A stretch of 64,000 nucleotides of DNA, from assembly GCA_014281115.1 (NCBI GenBank), contig JACONQ010000015.1, positions 186,001-250,000 of the forward strand, read 5' to 3'. The DNA is from Laburnicola sp. R22_1 (Eukaryota > Ascomycota > Dothideomycetes > Pleosporales > Didymosphaeriaceae). The translations under genes and the position numbers were made by a program. This document shows, in pieces, positions 42,301-54,180 of the stretch. Each line of letters opens with the position of its first letter. The stretch's first letter is position 1. The notes below the pieces were generated by a model. The model saw nothing but the letters and a program-made list of their open reading frames with translations, was not told the DNA's origin and did no database searches.

Positions 42301-42981
42301 ATATCCAATGGGTACTACTAGTGTCAGTTTAGGACACGGGCGCTAAAGAAACAAACCTACAAGGCCTGCCGCGTACGTGGGCAATTTTGCGTTTCCCCAT
42401 TCCCGCTGATACGGATTCTCGCCAGATGTTTCGTTGAGCGCGTTCACTATTTCAGCGAATAACTCAGATACAATGAAGCGCTCCACGCCGAGCAGTCGAT
42501 CATCTCTCCAAGCGGAATTGATAGCATTTTGCAGTCGTCGCTTGTCGTTGGTCGCAAGGTTGTCTTTCCGTAGAAGCAACAGGCGGAGTCCAGAAAGAAT
42601 GGTCTGCGCGAGAATGTGCCTCGGTCGGGTGAACTCCCGCGTCATAAGCGTCGTCTGAGAGGAAAACAATCTTGTCTTGACATTGATGAGGTAGAGCAGG
42701 GTAGAGAAGAGAAGCTCGGGCGGTAGTAGGCACGAATGGACGTAGGGTGGGCACGCTGCAGCGCTGGTCGCAATCCCGCTCAGATAGCAGCGCTGCGAGT
42801 CGAAAATGGTTTTTATCCAAATGATGGTGCGGATGGATTCGTCGATGCTCTGGGACTCATTTTCTTGCAAGGAAGCGTCGATGGAGTGCTGGCCGACGAT
42901 TTCGCGGAGGATGTTTGCGACATCGTGCCTGCCTTGGAGGTGCTGCCATACTTGGGCAAGATTGCTATGGTGGAGGGACAT
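39328..42981 (-). CDS. Uncharacterised large fungal protein with C-terminal WD40-like region (1114 aa)
   Basis: Five exons: 42361-42981, 41952-42314, 41449-41808, 41337-41376 and 39328-41288. The fourth is 40 bp and intron 2 is 143 bp, longer than the others. All phases agree. I do not recognise the family. Residues 1 to about 460 are mostly helical and rich in Trp and Leu, without transmembrane segments. A CPSC pair (LSCPSCTGKEKIKYARL) begins the long last exon. A Ser/Pro-rich disordered stretch follows, with basic KSLRRRHTT. The C-terminal 400 residues have spaced beta-strand blocks (FVFSSGGHSLLLWEKG, DICLAVSRNDKYAAVSLNDR, IHFSTDSKRLVVATQ, YVDVWDC) that resemble a WD40/quinoprotein-type propeller. 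No catalytic motif is visible. The ATG at 42981 begins the conserved-looking N-terminus. Confidence 0.8.
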
Positions 42982-43898
42982 TGACGCGGGACGAGCAGCG
43001 GATCAGCGCTTCGCAGCGCGGAATACGAAACCTAGAGAGCGGCGGCGTGGCTTTCGCAGAGGGTAAGTGGGTTTGGGGCAGGCCGCATGGCGGTAGACAG
43101 GACGGCCTACTCGGGCGGTCGAGATGGGGCTCTGGTGCCTACGAGAGCGCGCAACAAACAGCAAGGCCGAGCGGACGGAGAGTGCGGTCTTGGCTACCAC
43201 ATCCCGAGCGAGCGAGGAGGTATGGCCATGGCAAGGCGATGGAGCTGGGGCGGCCGCCGCGGTTGGCTCATGGATGTGGCAGCATCAGCGCCCGACTGGG
43301 GTCGTGTAATAAACGGCTGCATGCGCCATGGCGAGACAGTTCGCCTGGTCAGACGGCCAGCTGTGCAGCACAGGCATGGGAACCGATTCGAGTCCACGTC
43401 CGTCCCGAGCCGGGCTGCAACGATAGCCCGGGCCCCCGGTTGGGTATGACGTGTATAAAATAGATAAAATAGATAGGCCGGCCTTGGAGAAGGCTTGGAC
43501 GACGCCCGATCGCCCTGTCTGGCTGACCGGTTCGCCGTCACGTGCCCCTGGCCCCGCCTGGGCACCCCCAGCGCGCTCAGCTAGGAAACTGTCCATGCAT
43601 GCTACACGCCGTACCGAATCGCATGTTTTCCAGAGACACAGAAATGGTGTATTCAGACGGCTTCATCAATGTGACTAGCCGCAACGAGAGGCGGACGGCT
43701 GCCACCTCGAGCCGGCCAACTTGTCCTTGGGTATCATGCGCTATCTAGGTGTACATCATTCATATGCAGCGACGGCGGACACAACAGCGCTAGCACGAGG
43801 CGAGCCCGGCTGCCTGCCATCATTACACCGATTCCATCCCGGGAAGGCCTGGCACATCATCAAAAGGACCTCGGCTTGCGCGACCCTGGGCCTCCTGC
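42982..43898. other. Intergenic; no gene recognised
   Basis: 917 bp between the start of the 1114-aa gene and the stop of the permease gene, both minus. Open frames at 42915-43463 and in other frames shadow each other and lack motifs. Confidence 0.4.
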
Positions 43899-45874
43899 TC
43901 ATTTGAGCCAGCCCCAGATGAATGCGACAAGCGTCTTGAGGTTGTCTTCCTGCCAGACCGGCATCTTCGGGTTCGGGAACTCCAAGTGGCCTCTTCTCCG
44001 CCCCGGTACCACGACCTTGGGCGGCGGCCGGTGGATCTGCATCGATGCGTTGCGCCTCCACTTGAGCGGATTCCAGCCGTCAGACCGGACATGGTATGCC
44101 ATGACAATTGCCACGAACACGGGAATCTGTGTGCGAAATTAGTGCCAAAGTTGTGCATCCATGGACGCCTAACAATACGTACCCCGATGTAGGAAGCGAC
44201 GAAGTCGGGCATCGAGAAGGGACTAACAAACGCTCTCCAGTTGTTGAACAGAATAAGCAACGTGCAAAAGCACAGTCCGTAGTACGCGCGGAATAGTTGG
44301 CCATGCGTCCGGTAGGGATACTGTTTGTCGTCTCGGCTGAACGCGCTGCGATTTTCGAGCGTGTGGTCATTTGCGGCCGCCTTTATTCGGTGGAAAAAAT
44401 GTATGTAGGCAAGGCAAAGCATGGTATAGCAGATGAGCTCCGACACAACAGCGTTGTTCGTCATTCGACCTAGGATAATCGAAGGGAACGGCTTGATGGC
44501 AAGGAAGGCCATCAGCCCAAAGCACCAAGATACGACCACGGTGCCCAGCGGGACACCTGCGTCAGTTACCCTCTCCATTCGCCTTCTGTGCGTCTGAAAC
44601 CATAGCGGCCAGGCCTCTGGGATGCTTGCAAGCGCGTGCAGTAATCGACTGGACGTGTAGAGCGCGTTGATGCCTGACGTCGTAGCGGAGAAGATGAAGA
44701 AGCCGTTGAATATGGATGGAAAGTAGCGAAGATGGTTCCGGACAGCAGCGAGAACGAAAACACTATTATGGCCAGCGCGAACAGCATTGATTTGGATGTT
44801 GATAAGATTCGGGTCATCGTATGGTACATTAAGGCCACCCACCTACAAGGTCAGTATACGGCAAGCATATGTCTCGAATGCAGTACGCATGGTAGGGCGA
44901 CTTACAAAAGTACCCAGAATATACAGAATTGATATGCGCATGGAGAGCTTCTTGGTCGCAAGCTTGATCGTCTCATATTTTTCCAGATCTTTATTCTCCG
45001 GTGCCGTGACCGCAATGGCTTCAAATCCGACAAAGGAGAACACGCAAGTAGTGACAGCTGTCCATAAAGAGAGGAAGTGTCCTACATCGCCCCTGAGGAC
45101 GGCACTATCATTCGTTAGATCGGCCGTTGGGTGTACCACTAGGCCTTCTGAAGCGAAACCCCAAGGTATATTCCAAGTCCAGAAATGGTTGGAGTGATAT
45201 ACTGGCTGCATTGCAGACAGGACGATATTGAAGCAAATCAAGAAGGATATGAAGATCATCTTGATACAACCGAAAATGTACTCGAGTTGGCCGTATTGTC
45301 GAACAGGGAGTAGGTTGATAAGCAGAATGAGAATCAAGAACAGAAACACCCATACCGCGGGACTGTAGTTTTCTGTGTTCCATCCTAATTCTGCATCCGG
45401 GTAGCCAACGGATCGCAAGTACTCGGGGTCGAATCGAAATCTCCAAAGCTGGGCAATCGCCTGAACCTCAGCAGCCAATATGACAACCCACGCAGCCCAG
45501 GTGATCCATCCGGTCGCGTACCCCACCGCTTCGTCGATAAATCTTCCGGGAAATTCGAAGAGAGGACCGGGAACTGGATAGAGAGCTGTCATTTCCCCTA
45601 GGCAGGCGATGACACTCCACATCATCGAGCACGCCAGAGTAACCGCGACAACGGCCATGCCCGGTCCCGCTAAATAAATGACCTTGCCACTGTTGAGGAA
45701 CAACCCGAAGCCGATGCAGGCACTGAAGGATATCATGTTCACATGACGCTCCTTCAGGTGCTTGCTGCAGAATCCGGTCAGTCAGGCACCAGAAGCCATG
45801 GCATGAGACACGTACCTCAGCACTGTGCGCCTCGACGACATGGTGGACGAGGTCGAACTCAGACGGGACCACAT
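43899..45874 (-). CDS. Amino-acid permease of the fungal AAT/APC family, AGP2-like
   Basis: Four exons: 45816-45874, 44906-45764, 44183-44842 and 43899-44126; 601 aa. The introns are 51, 63 and 56 bp. It opens with a short Ser-rich cytosolic tail and then the family signature KERHVNMISFSACIGFG and SGKVIYLAGPG at transmembrane helix 1. About 12 hydrophobic segments follow, including ITWAAWVVILAAEVQAIAQL, LPVRQYGQLEYIFGCIKM, FSFVGFEAIAVTAPENKD and the ATTSGINALYTSSRLLHALA segment. The loop wording is closest, from memory, to yeast Agp2-type permeases (amino acids, carnitine, polyamine sensing). The exact substrate cannot be read from the sequence. It acts at the plasma membrane by proton symport. 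The ATG at 45874 is the first in the exon-1 frame; a second ATG at 45841 would shorten the tail by 11 residues. Confidence 0.9.
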
Positions 45875-46996
45875 AGAAATTCGGTTGCGGTTGCGATGAT
45901 TCGGGCGGTGAAGCGCATCGGATACTTCACGAGAGTCGGAGGAAACAGCAGAAGAGCGTTGCGAACAGGCGAGGCTATCGCATAATAGGGAGGGAGAGCG
46001 TTGTCGGCGAATACACACGGTTGCTGATTAGTCCAGCAGCAAATGGTGTCCTGGACGCAGTACCGCGCATAGGGAGTTGCAGATGCTCATCACCGGCAGG
46101 TCGTATACAGGACAATGCAAGGTTGTCTGCGACCCTGGCCGTGGGCGCTCGTTGGCCAGACATTTTTAACTGTGGGTGGTGCAGGGAGATGAGGTTCTAG
46201 GCGCCCGAGCGACATGGCGGTGCCCCTTGTGCGTGCCGAGATGGCGGGATGCAGTTCACACCTGGGCAAGCAGGGAAGGATACGAAACACAGCCGTCGTG
46301 CCTTCCCTGTTCGGACACGCCGACTAGGGTTCCTTCCTGAAGACGGTCCGTGCGCCGCTATTGGTGGTGTTGGGGCCAGCGGGCTGACTCTCTGCCGTGC
46401 CGACAGGGCGTTTTGTATTCCTTGCCACCTCTTTTCGAAACCCCCTTAATGATAACGCTTCGAGCTGTGGTGGCATTCAAGCATTTCAGCGACGACAACA
46501 AGCATAGCACAGTAATATCGTTGGCGCTTACTTGGGCCAGGGAACGCTGTCCATGCTCCCAGAATGTCGATCATAGGATGCGCTGCTATACCTATATCTA
46601 GGTCTCCCGTGCACACGGCTCCGCCTCCACACTTGCGATGAACTCCCAAGCTCGCGGGTCAGCAGTCACCATCACACAAGCTATCTATGCGTGTCCAGCC
46701 TCCCAATTTCAAAAGTTTAAAACCATTCATGCGACTGTCTAGATCTCATTCCACTTGCTCAAACCAATGCGCGCAAACTTTCGACGGGGTGGTTGTTGTA
46801 ACTTTCTTTGAACATGCCTCATTCATCGCCGAAGAGCTTCAGTATGCGAAAGCGAATCAATAAACACGCATATTGACTGTTCACCTAACGATAAAGCGCA
46901 TTCGGTCCACCCAGAAGCGCAATCCTTTAGCGATATGAGTCCCGCCTGCAAAACCCTTGTTCAACATAGCCCACAATCTCTAAACAAAGTTATGCT
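45875..46996. other. Intergenic; no gene recognised
   Basis: 1.1 kb upstream of the permease. It should hold the permease promoter and possibly the last exon (46823-46945) of the neighbouring small gene. Nothing else is recognised. Confidence 0.4.
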
Positions 46997-47485
46997 TCAC
47001 CCTCTGAACACCAAACTTCGCATCCACCCTACCCTATCCCAACACAGCGTTATTAGCCAACCTCTTCTCTCCCCAACCCCTCCGCTTCTCGCAAGGGGAA
47101 AACGTACCTCAACCATCGCAGCCAGCTTCGCCAATGCATCCTCCGTAGTGCCCACGACCGGCTCCCCATACATCAACACTTTGGTAGCCCTCTTGTATTT
47201 GCGCGGGTCTTCTGTCGACCATACATAGCAGAATACGTTGGCCCAGTGCATGTACTGCGTGACGTGGTAGTTGTCGGCCGTCTTGATGTCGTATTTTCGG
47301 TCGAGCGGCGAGCAGCCCGTCATTATGTTCACGTGTCCGGGGTTGTTGTCGGGGTAGAGGGCGACAACGTTTGCTGGAGCTTGGGTTAGTGGTTGCTAGA
47401 GAAGGTGGGGGAGGAGAAGAAGTATACCCAGGATTTGGTCGCGGATGCAGTAGCATGGATGGTGGGGGCGCGTTGATGAGGACAT
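46997..47485 (-). CDS. Small uncharacterised protein (about 144-148 aa)
   Basis: Exon 1 is 47428-47485, starting MSSSTRPHHPCYCIRDQ. After a 54-bp intron, exon 2 begins at 47373 and reads ANVVALYPDNNPGHVNIMTG, then ..DRKYDIKTADNYHVTQYMHW and ATKVLMYGEPVVGTTEDALA. That core looks like a real folded protein rich in Tyr, Trp and His, but I do not recognise it. The 3' end is uncertain. Reading through gives a stop at 46997 with a poor-quality tail. A strong GTACGT donor at 47107 could instead splice to an acceptor at 46946, giving a third exon 46823-46945 and 148 aa. There is no signal peptide and no transmembrane segment. Confidence 0.6.
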
Positions 47486-47759
47486 GGTGGCATGCGCGTT
47501 GTGGTGTTGTTGTCGGGGTCGTTGTGGGTGTCAATTGACTGACTGGGTGGAAAAGCGACGTGAGATGACGATGACGAGGGTCTGTTGACAGATGAGAGCA
47601 AGCAAGAAGAGCAGCGACACAACTAGAAAGACCAACTTCGTTCCTTCCTTTACTTAAACCTGAACCATGCTCTCGAAAAAGGCATCGACACAGCTACACT
47701 ATCTAGAAAACAACAAACATTAAGTAAAATTAACAAATCCAACATCAAAAACTCTCTCC
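47486..47759. other. Short intergenic region
   Basis: 274 bp between the small uncharacterised gene and the original 3' end of the GH55 pseudogene. Nothing is recognised. Confidence 0.4.
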
Positions 47760-50600
47760 TCAAGAACGGTACATATTGATACCATCCACAAACGAACCGT
47801 TATTATCCGCATTCGCCACCAAATCCACCCCATCTCTCGTGACCATCCAAGTCGCCCCCACGGTGTTCAGATTATAGACATTGATATCATGGCTCAGCGC
47901 GTCGCCTTCAATGCTGAGAATTCACGACTGGCAGATACCCTGCGATGCGACATCCGAACACTTGGTGCTGTAGTTGTCGAAGAAAGAGTAAAGACCTGCG
48001 CCATACACAAGTAGGTTGTTGCTGCGGAGGATGCGCAAACCCCAGCCTTCGGCATTGTTGGGTGAGATGGGGTGGGTGGTGTTTGAGACCGACGAATTGG
48101 ACGAGGGGCCGGTGACGAAGACGGGGTCAAAGATGGCGGAGACTGCCGGGAAGGGGATGGTGGCATCGGGGTTAGGTTGGTAGTATCTGATTTGCGCGTT
48201 AGCTGTTTGTCCTGCTTGCACGACTTCCGGTCAAAATTTCCAAGACATCAAGTTACCCCAGGACACGGAATACGCATGCAGACAGTATGGCAACAGATGT
48301 CTTAGAACTGTGTCAGAGAATGTATGGTACTTACGCTGTCTCGGTCTGAATCTGACCCATGAAGACGTCCCTGCCCGATGTTAGTACCTGAAAGTCTCCC
48401 TTGACTATCCCACGTTTCTCTTACTTTGTATCGACGAATTGGTATTCGTACAGAACATGATGCTCCACAGCCGTTCCATAAAGCCAGACTCTGCCCTGCA
48501 AACTCTGATCCAATAGACCTCGACCAGCGTACAGAGTGATCTGAGTGTTGTTGTTGAGCGTGTCATCCAGATCATGATCAGCAACCCAGAGCCAGTTGTT
48601 CTCGAAATAAACGCCGCTAGCCCACGGAGTAATATGCAGCGACATGTACGCAGCGATACAATCCTTGTTGAGGTTATCCGCAGTAACCGTAGTACCCGGC
48701 GTCTTCGGGCACTGCTCGTTCTGCAGCTGAGAGCCAGCGAACCCACCAATTCTCGCGTGTACATCCCACAGACCCGCGGGCTCCTTTGTGCTGTACAGGT
48801 TATATTCGATCAGCACGGCTCCAGCTTGAGCGCCCTGTGTGCTGACGAAAAAGTCGGACCACTCAATAGCTCCTTGCTCGCCCTGACGGCCAACCTGCAC
48901 AACAGGCTTGGGGCTCGCCATGTCTTCGAAGAAAGGACCACTGGACATGATCACGGAGGAGAGCGCTTCGCCGACGATTTTCGACCCGGCAGGGATGTAG
49001 ACCGTGCTACTGACTTTGTAGTAGCCAGCATCGACGAACAGGACCTTGTTCTCCTCTTTTGCCAGTTGGATAGCCTTATGAGGGCTTCGGTATCATCGGT
49101 CACACCATCTCCTTTCACACCCAATGTCCGCGAGCTAAGAAACTGGTCTAGTAGAAGATTTTCGTATTGTGGCTTCGAACGCTCGTAGAATTTCCCACTG
49201 GCGTCGACCAGGCTCGAGGGTCGCTTGCTAGGAGCGACAGACCCGCGTGATTTGAGGGGAGGGAGCGGAGTCTGGACTTCAGAGCTGAGAGGGAACACGG
49301 GCAGATATCTGTGACCATCGGCCCAAGCATCAATGTGAGTGGTAGCAGGTGATCCTGTGAGAATAGTGCCGTTGACGCCGACGATAGCCTGCTGCACGTT
49401 TTCAAGTTTGACGTTTTCCATGTACAAGCTGCCAGTGCTATCAGGTTGAGACTTCTCCGCGCGGGCAGTGACGATGCCTATCGGGGTATTCTTGATTGAG
49501 CTGTCGATGAGAGTAATGGAGCCCACGTTCAGGCCTCCGCTGTCGGGGTTTGGAGCTGACATGTTAACACCAACGCGGCAGTTGTTGATCGAAACACTCT
49601 TGTACGTCCACCCCCAGTCCCACAGGTGATAGATCGCCGTGTCGATGTTGTCAAAAGTCAAGTTTCGCATCGTGAACTGCTGATTTCCCACGTTGAGCCC
49701 GAGACGCCCTCCCGAAAAGACGAGATCGTTCACGAAGCCACCTGAGCCTGACTCAATGAAGAGACCTTCGTGTTTTGTCCCGTTCCCGGCTGTCATTCTG
49801 AACACAACATTTTGCACCGAAGTGGTTTGCGCGGTCGGCCAGTGCATACCCCTCATCGTCGTCCCCGCTTTGACGTTTGTCGAGTCGAGTATGAGATTCC
49901 TAACCTGACGAAAGAACGTGTTGGTGGGTCCGAAGCCTAGACCGTTGGCACCATACGGCGAACCATCGATCAGGTAGCCAATATCTTCACCATCAACCTC
50001 GACAGTGGTGAAGTTCGCGGTCGCCTTGAGGATAGGCAGGCAGTTCGGATTGCCGATAATCTATGGTTGACCATCAGTACGGGTGCCTTGTAGAGCTGGA
50101 TTGCCTGGTCATATCTCATGCGACAACCAATGCTTTTGACCAAACTCACTCACCTGAGTGTAATAATAATCAATAATCGCCTCCGAAATTAAATATGTCC
50201 CCGCTGGGAAATAAACCGTAGCCGGCGTCCTCGTGGTGCTCATACAAACAGCCGGCGCACACCTGCCCCCGTCACTAATCGCCTTCTGAATAGCCTTGGT
50301 ATCGTCCGTGACTCCATCGCCTACAGCTCCATAATATTTGACATTCCTGAATGCCTGGTACGAAGTATCGTTATTAAATGAAGCCCTACCCTGATGTTCA
50401 ACTAGTTCCATCCAAAACGGAGTATCGCAAGAGGAACCTGAGGAGCCACCAGTAGGTGCCGGGGGCGCGACGGCTTCTGGATACGCCGTTGTTGCGTAGA
50501 CGGTGTCCCTGCGTACGGGAGCCTCGCGGTAGTGCTGGTGAAGGAGTGTGGCGCTCGCGGAGGAGGAAAGCAGGAAGATGGTGGAAACGAGGGACAGCAT
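47760..50600 (-). pseudogene. Broken GH55 exo-beta-1,3-glucanase (two disabling lesions)
   Basis: The exon blocks are 50154-50600, 48425-50060, 48335-48370 and 47760-48186, with good splice sites. The N-terminus is a secretion signal (MLSLVSTIFLLSSSASA) followed by a possible Kex2 site (PVRR). Two pectate-lyase-superfamily repeats follow, each opening with a GDGVTDD motif (VKYYGAVGDGVTDDTKAIQ; TLGVKGDGVTDDTEAL). This is the right-handed double beta-helix of family GH55, which cuts fungal or callose beta-1,3-glucan outside the cell. Two lesions are visible. A one-base frameshift lies at about 49079-49082, just after the second GDGVTDDTEA, where the reading shifts before KAIQLAKEEN. An in-frame TGA lies at 47922-47924, where arginine CGA would fit; another 53 sense codons follow, to a natural stop at 47760-47762. 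The rest of the frame is well kept, so inactivation looks recent. A sequencing error could explain the frameshift, but less easily both lesions. The start lies about 0.6 kb from a transposon island. Confidence 0.8.
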
Positions 50601-51170
50601 TTTGAAAGCTTAATGAAAGACTGTCGCAAAGCGAGGGTAAGAGCGAGAACACCGCTGAGGAGCAACTCTCGAGCGGAGAGGAGTCGAATATAAAAACGAC
50701 TGTGCGTACACCCGTAGGATCTGTGGATCAACAAGTCGTGCGATACATGTACTTGACCACGAACTTCGAAGGAAGCAGTTGGAATTTAGGAAGGTATAAA
50801 ACACTGATGTATGGTTGACCCTGGAGCCTCACGGATGCGCTTTTGAATAAATAGGTGTTGTTGGGATGTGTCTCGCAAATGTAGATGTAGGATACCGAAC
50901 TCCGAAGGCATAGTCGTTAGCATTCGCCTGATTATGTTCGATGACCCATAGGTAGCAGAGTTTACGATGAACTGCTGGGGATTGTAGTCGTCAGGCTTGC
51001 AACCGCGTGCTCGCCAACAAAAGGGAGTGCGGCAATATCCCCCAAACAGACCTCAGGGAGTCACAGGCTGCAGCCTCGAGCCAGCGCTAAGCTGCGGCTA
51101 GAGGTTACAGTCGTCGTCAGCATCCGCTAGTTCCGTTAATCGGGGGATATCTTGGCACCTCTCAAAAATC
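50601..51170. other. Upstream region of the GH55 pseudogene
   Basis: GC-balanced DNA between the GH55 start codon and the abrupt border of the AT-rich island. No gene is seen. Confidence 0.45.
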
Positions 51171-51221
51171 CCCCCCACCTACTTTTTTACACCTTATTTA
51201 AAGCTAATATTATTACTATGT

Positions 51222-51333
51222 GGCGTTATTTTATCTACCTAGGGGTAGGATAACAAAGGCTTTCATCTTAAATAACATAACAAAAAAAGCAGAGCCCCCT
51301 GCTTAGTATTTAAAAAAGGCGTAAAAAGGTAAT
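51222..51333 (+). repeat. Dispersed repeat copy C
   Basis: It begins GGCGTTATTTTATCTACC and matches 54551-54660 over its whole length in the same orientation, and 2275-2362 and 2449-2538 in reverse. It lies 205 bp outside the left end of the Fot1-like element. Confidence 0.85.
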
Positions 51334-51537
51334 AATAAAAAAAAGCGCGTTTAAACTACTAAGCGAGCTTAGTAGTCTTAGCGTAAGGCTTCTATAAACA
51401 AATTTTTTATAAAGAGACTACTTAGAACTTTAGGGGAGAAATAAAACTTTAGTAAGGTAACGCTATAGTTATCTATTCTTTCTTTACTATTTTAAGTTAT
51501 AAACCACTATTTAAATTATTGCAAACAACACAAGTCA

Positions 51538-51591
51538 ACGTACTTTGCACTCGAGTTAATTATTCTATTAAGTTAATTACTTTGCCAAGAC
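51538..51591 (+). repeat. Left terminal inverted repeat of the Fot1-like element
   Basis: This is the reverse complement of 53311-53364, with one mismatch over about 54 bp. Confidence 0.88.
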
Positions 51592-53310
51592 CCTACTAAG
51601 TTCTATACTATTTACAATAGTACAAAGTTAACATAAACTATTTTTAATAGTCTAAATAGGCCAATCTATTTAGAATCTACTTTTACAGGCTGCCTATAGG
51701 TTGTTTTGTTATGTCTGGGCTTATTGCAGCGTTTACAGTGCTATTAAGCAGATTTGCCTCTATTAGTGCGTACCCTCTTCTTTGCCTTTTACCCATCACT
51801 ACGCGTCCTAAACTCCTTTAGAGTGGCCAGCTACTAGCCCTCTTTAGCTATAAGGACTCCTTTATACTATACTCGCTTTCTTTTATGTAATTTATATTGC
51901 GTGGCGGCCTTATTAGTAGCTTAAAGTTTGGCGTTGCGTTTGGTTATTAACACTAAAGAATGCTCTATTAGCTCGACGCCTTTAATAAGCTTTTCCACCG
52001 CCTTAACTATATAAGTTAGGGAACTATCTATATGCCTTTAAATCCTCTACTTAACTAGCGTTAATTGCAACCTAAGTTCTATACTATTTCGCGGAGTTTA
52101 TAACTCCTATATACTATCGCAAATAGTATAAAGTAGAGGCGTACATAGGCAAATATTAAGCTGCGATATTATAACTTCTAGGTTATAGGGCACTAGGCCA
52201 GCACCTTAAAAGCCTTTTAGTAATTAAAGCCTTACCTTAAAAGCCTTCTTTAATATTACTTTTAGTAAGATTCTTAGCTTAGCGCCTATACGCCTTCTTT
52301 AATAGCGCAAAACAACCCACATTAAGTGGCTATAAGAGGTGCGATAAATATAGAGATATATAGAGAGTAATAATATTACTCTTTTTATAGTAATTTTGAA
52401 ATTTAAGCAAGTTATAACTTTTATAGCCATTAATAATAAGCAAACGTACTTTACTAGTAGTACGCCTCTTTATACACTTATTAAAGTGCTTTAGCTATTA
52501 TAAACTAAGCTTATTTATTGTCTAGTCGTTCTTAGAGACTGTAATAACCTAATTATAAGGTAGATTCTTCTCTTTATACTAGGCGGAGAGGTAGTACTTG
52601 CCCCTAAAGATAATAAAGGGTGGGATCTACCACCCCATTGCGTTAATGCCTTAGATAACTATTATTCACTCCCTATTATCCTGCTGCACCTACTTTGGCC
52701 GTCCTTAACGCTCAGAGCCTATAACTACTACTCTAGTTAATATTATGCCTATTATAAAGCCAGACTTGTCGAAATTGTAGGCGTCCTTATCTAGGATACT
52801 ATACTTAGCCTTTATATTCTCCATAAGCCAGAACTAGCCTTATATTACCTTAGGATCCTCCTAGAGAGCTCTCTTATAGTTGTACTTTTAATTAAACTTA
52901 ACTTAAAGCTTTAGCTAGCGCTTAACAAAGTTATAAGGCTACCTCTAGCCAACTAGCTTATAGTGGCGTGCAGCCAGTATAGAATCAGCCATATCTTTTA
53001 TAGCATTAAGCTAGGGCGAAAATCCTCGCGCGTTTAGATCGAGTATATACTGCATAATTACCTACTCCTCTCTTATAGTAAGTCTTATTTTGTTAGGTGC
53101 GCAGTCGCGTCTAAACGTCTTTCTAGCGCGTTAGTTACTAAGTGTACTTTAAGAGACATTATAGAGGACTGCAGCGCGTCGCTAAGAGAGTGTTGCATCT
53201 TATTTAATAGCCTAAATTATAAGCTATATACGCGCTTCTTTTAACACTAATAGTTTGTTATATAGTTAAGGCATCGCATTATACTATTACTAATAGTACG
53301 TTTTAGTGAG

Positions 53311-53364
53311 GTCTTGACAAAGTAATTAACTTAATAGAATAATTAACTCGAGTGCAAAGTACGT
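53311..53364 (-). repeat. Right terminal inverted repeat of the Fot1-like element
   Basis: This pairs with 51538-51591. Its single difference is the T (transition) form on the strand compared. Confidence 0.88.
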
Positions 53365-54180
53365 TAATATTTCTTATAATAGTAGGATAAGAGTATTACG
53401 TACTAGATATATTATTACTCTATTACTGCATTAAGGCTATTCTTAACAAATCTCCCACTATTATCTCTTTACGCCTATGCCCTACTATCTATCTAGGCAT
53501 TAATATTATTTCTAAAAAAGTACTTACTATTACTAAAAAGTATATATTAAAAATTTATATTACTACTATTAAAGAGGCTGTTAAAGTAACTACGCTAAAG
53601 TTCTATTCTATTTAGATACTTATCTAGCATAAGGAGCAGCCTAAGCAGGTATACTTAACTATCTATAAGGTAGTCTTAGTATACTAGTTAGGTTAGTAGC
53701 TTATCTAGCTTATAAAGAACTATAAGGTTAAATTTCTACTTTAGTAAATATAATTACTTCTTATTAGTAATAAAATCTAGTAGAAAATATAAAAAAAGAA
53801 TAATAAAGTATTTATTAATAAGCTATAAAGTAGTAAGAGTGTTATATAGATCTATAAGATTCTTCTAACTATTATTACTATTATTACTATTAAGTTAGCT
53901 TATCTAGCATATAAGCGTAAATAACTAATAATAGTAGTAGTAATAAGCTAGATATACTATATATAGTATAAGTAAACCTTATATAAGTTAGAAGCTTATA
54001 AAGTATAAATAGAGTGTAAGTAAGTTTAAACTATTATTGTATTATTAGGTAGTATTTAAGGTTAGTTTTTAATTAGAATTAGGTGCTATATATAGTACTA
54101 TATAATAACCTTTTATCTTAACCTACTTTAACCTTAAACTAAAAAAAAGGTTAAAAAAGGTATTTAGTAAGCCGACTAAT

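Larger units (their letters stand above)
51538..53364 (-). mobile_element. Degenerate Fot1/pogo-type (Tc1-mariner superfamily) DNA transposon
   Basis: The length is 1.83 kb, usual for Fot1 elements. Terminal inverted repeats are at 51538-51591 and 53311-53364; about 54 bp match with one C/T difference, and both begin ACGTACTTTGCACTCGAG. On the minus strand the body still reads as a transposase broken by stops. The DDE region at about 52690-52792 gives DAYNFDKSGFIIG and SERxGRPK, a mutated form of the family's YNFDETGF and GSERRGRPK. A zinc knuckle at about 51708-51760 reads HCKRCNKPRHN. The catalytic glutamate appears changed to lysine (G to A) and many codons are TAA or TAG. It cannot make an active transposase. 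A clear TA target duplication is not visible; the flanks are CA and TA. Confidence 0.82.

Noticed and set aside
49060..49100. A very small intron explaining the frame change in the GH55 gene
   Set aside because: There is no GT..AG pair that could restore the frame, because the two frames abut within a few bases. A one-base loss is the simplest reading.
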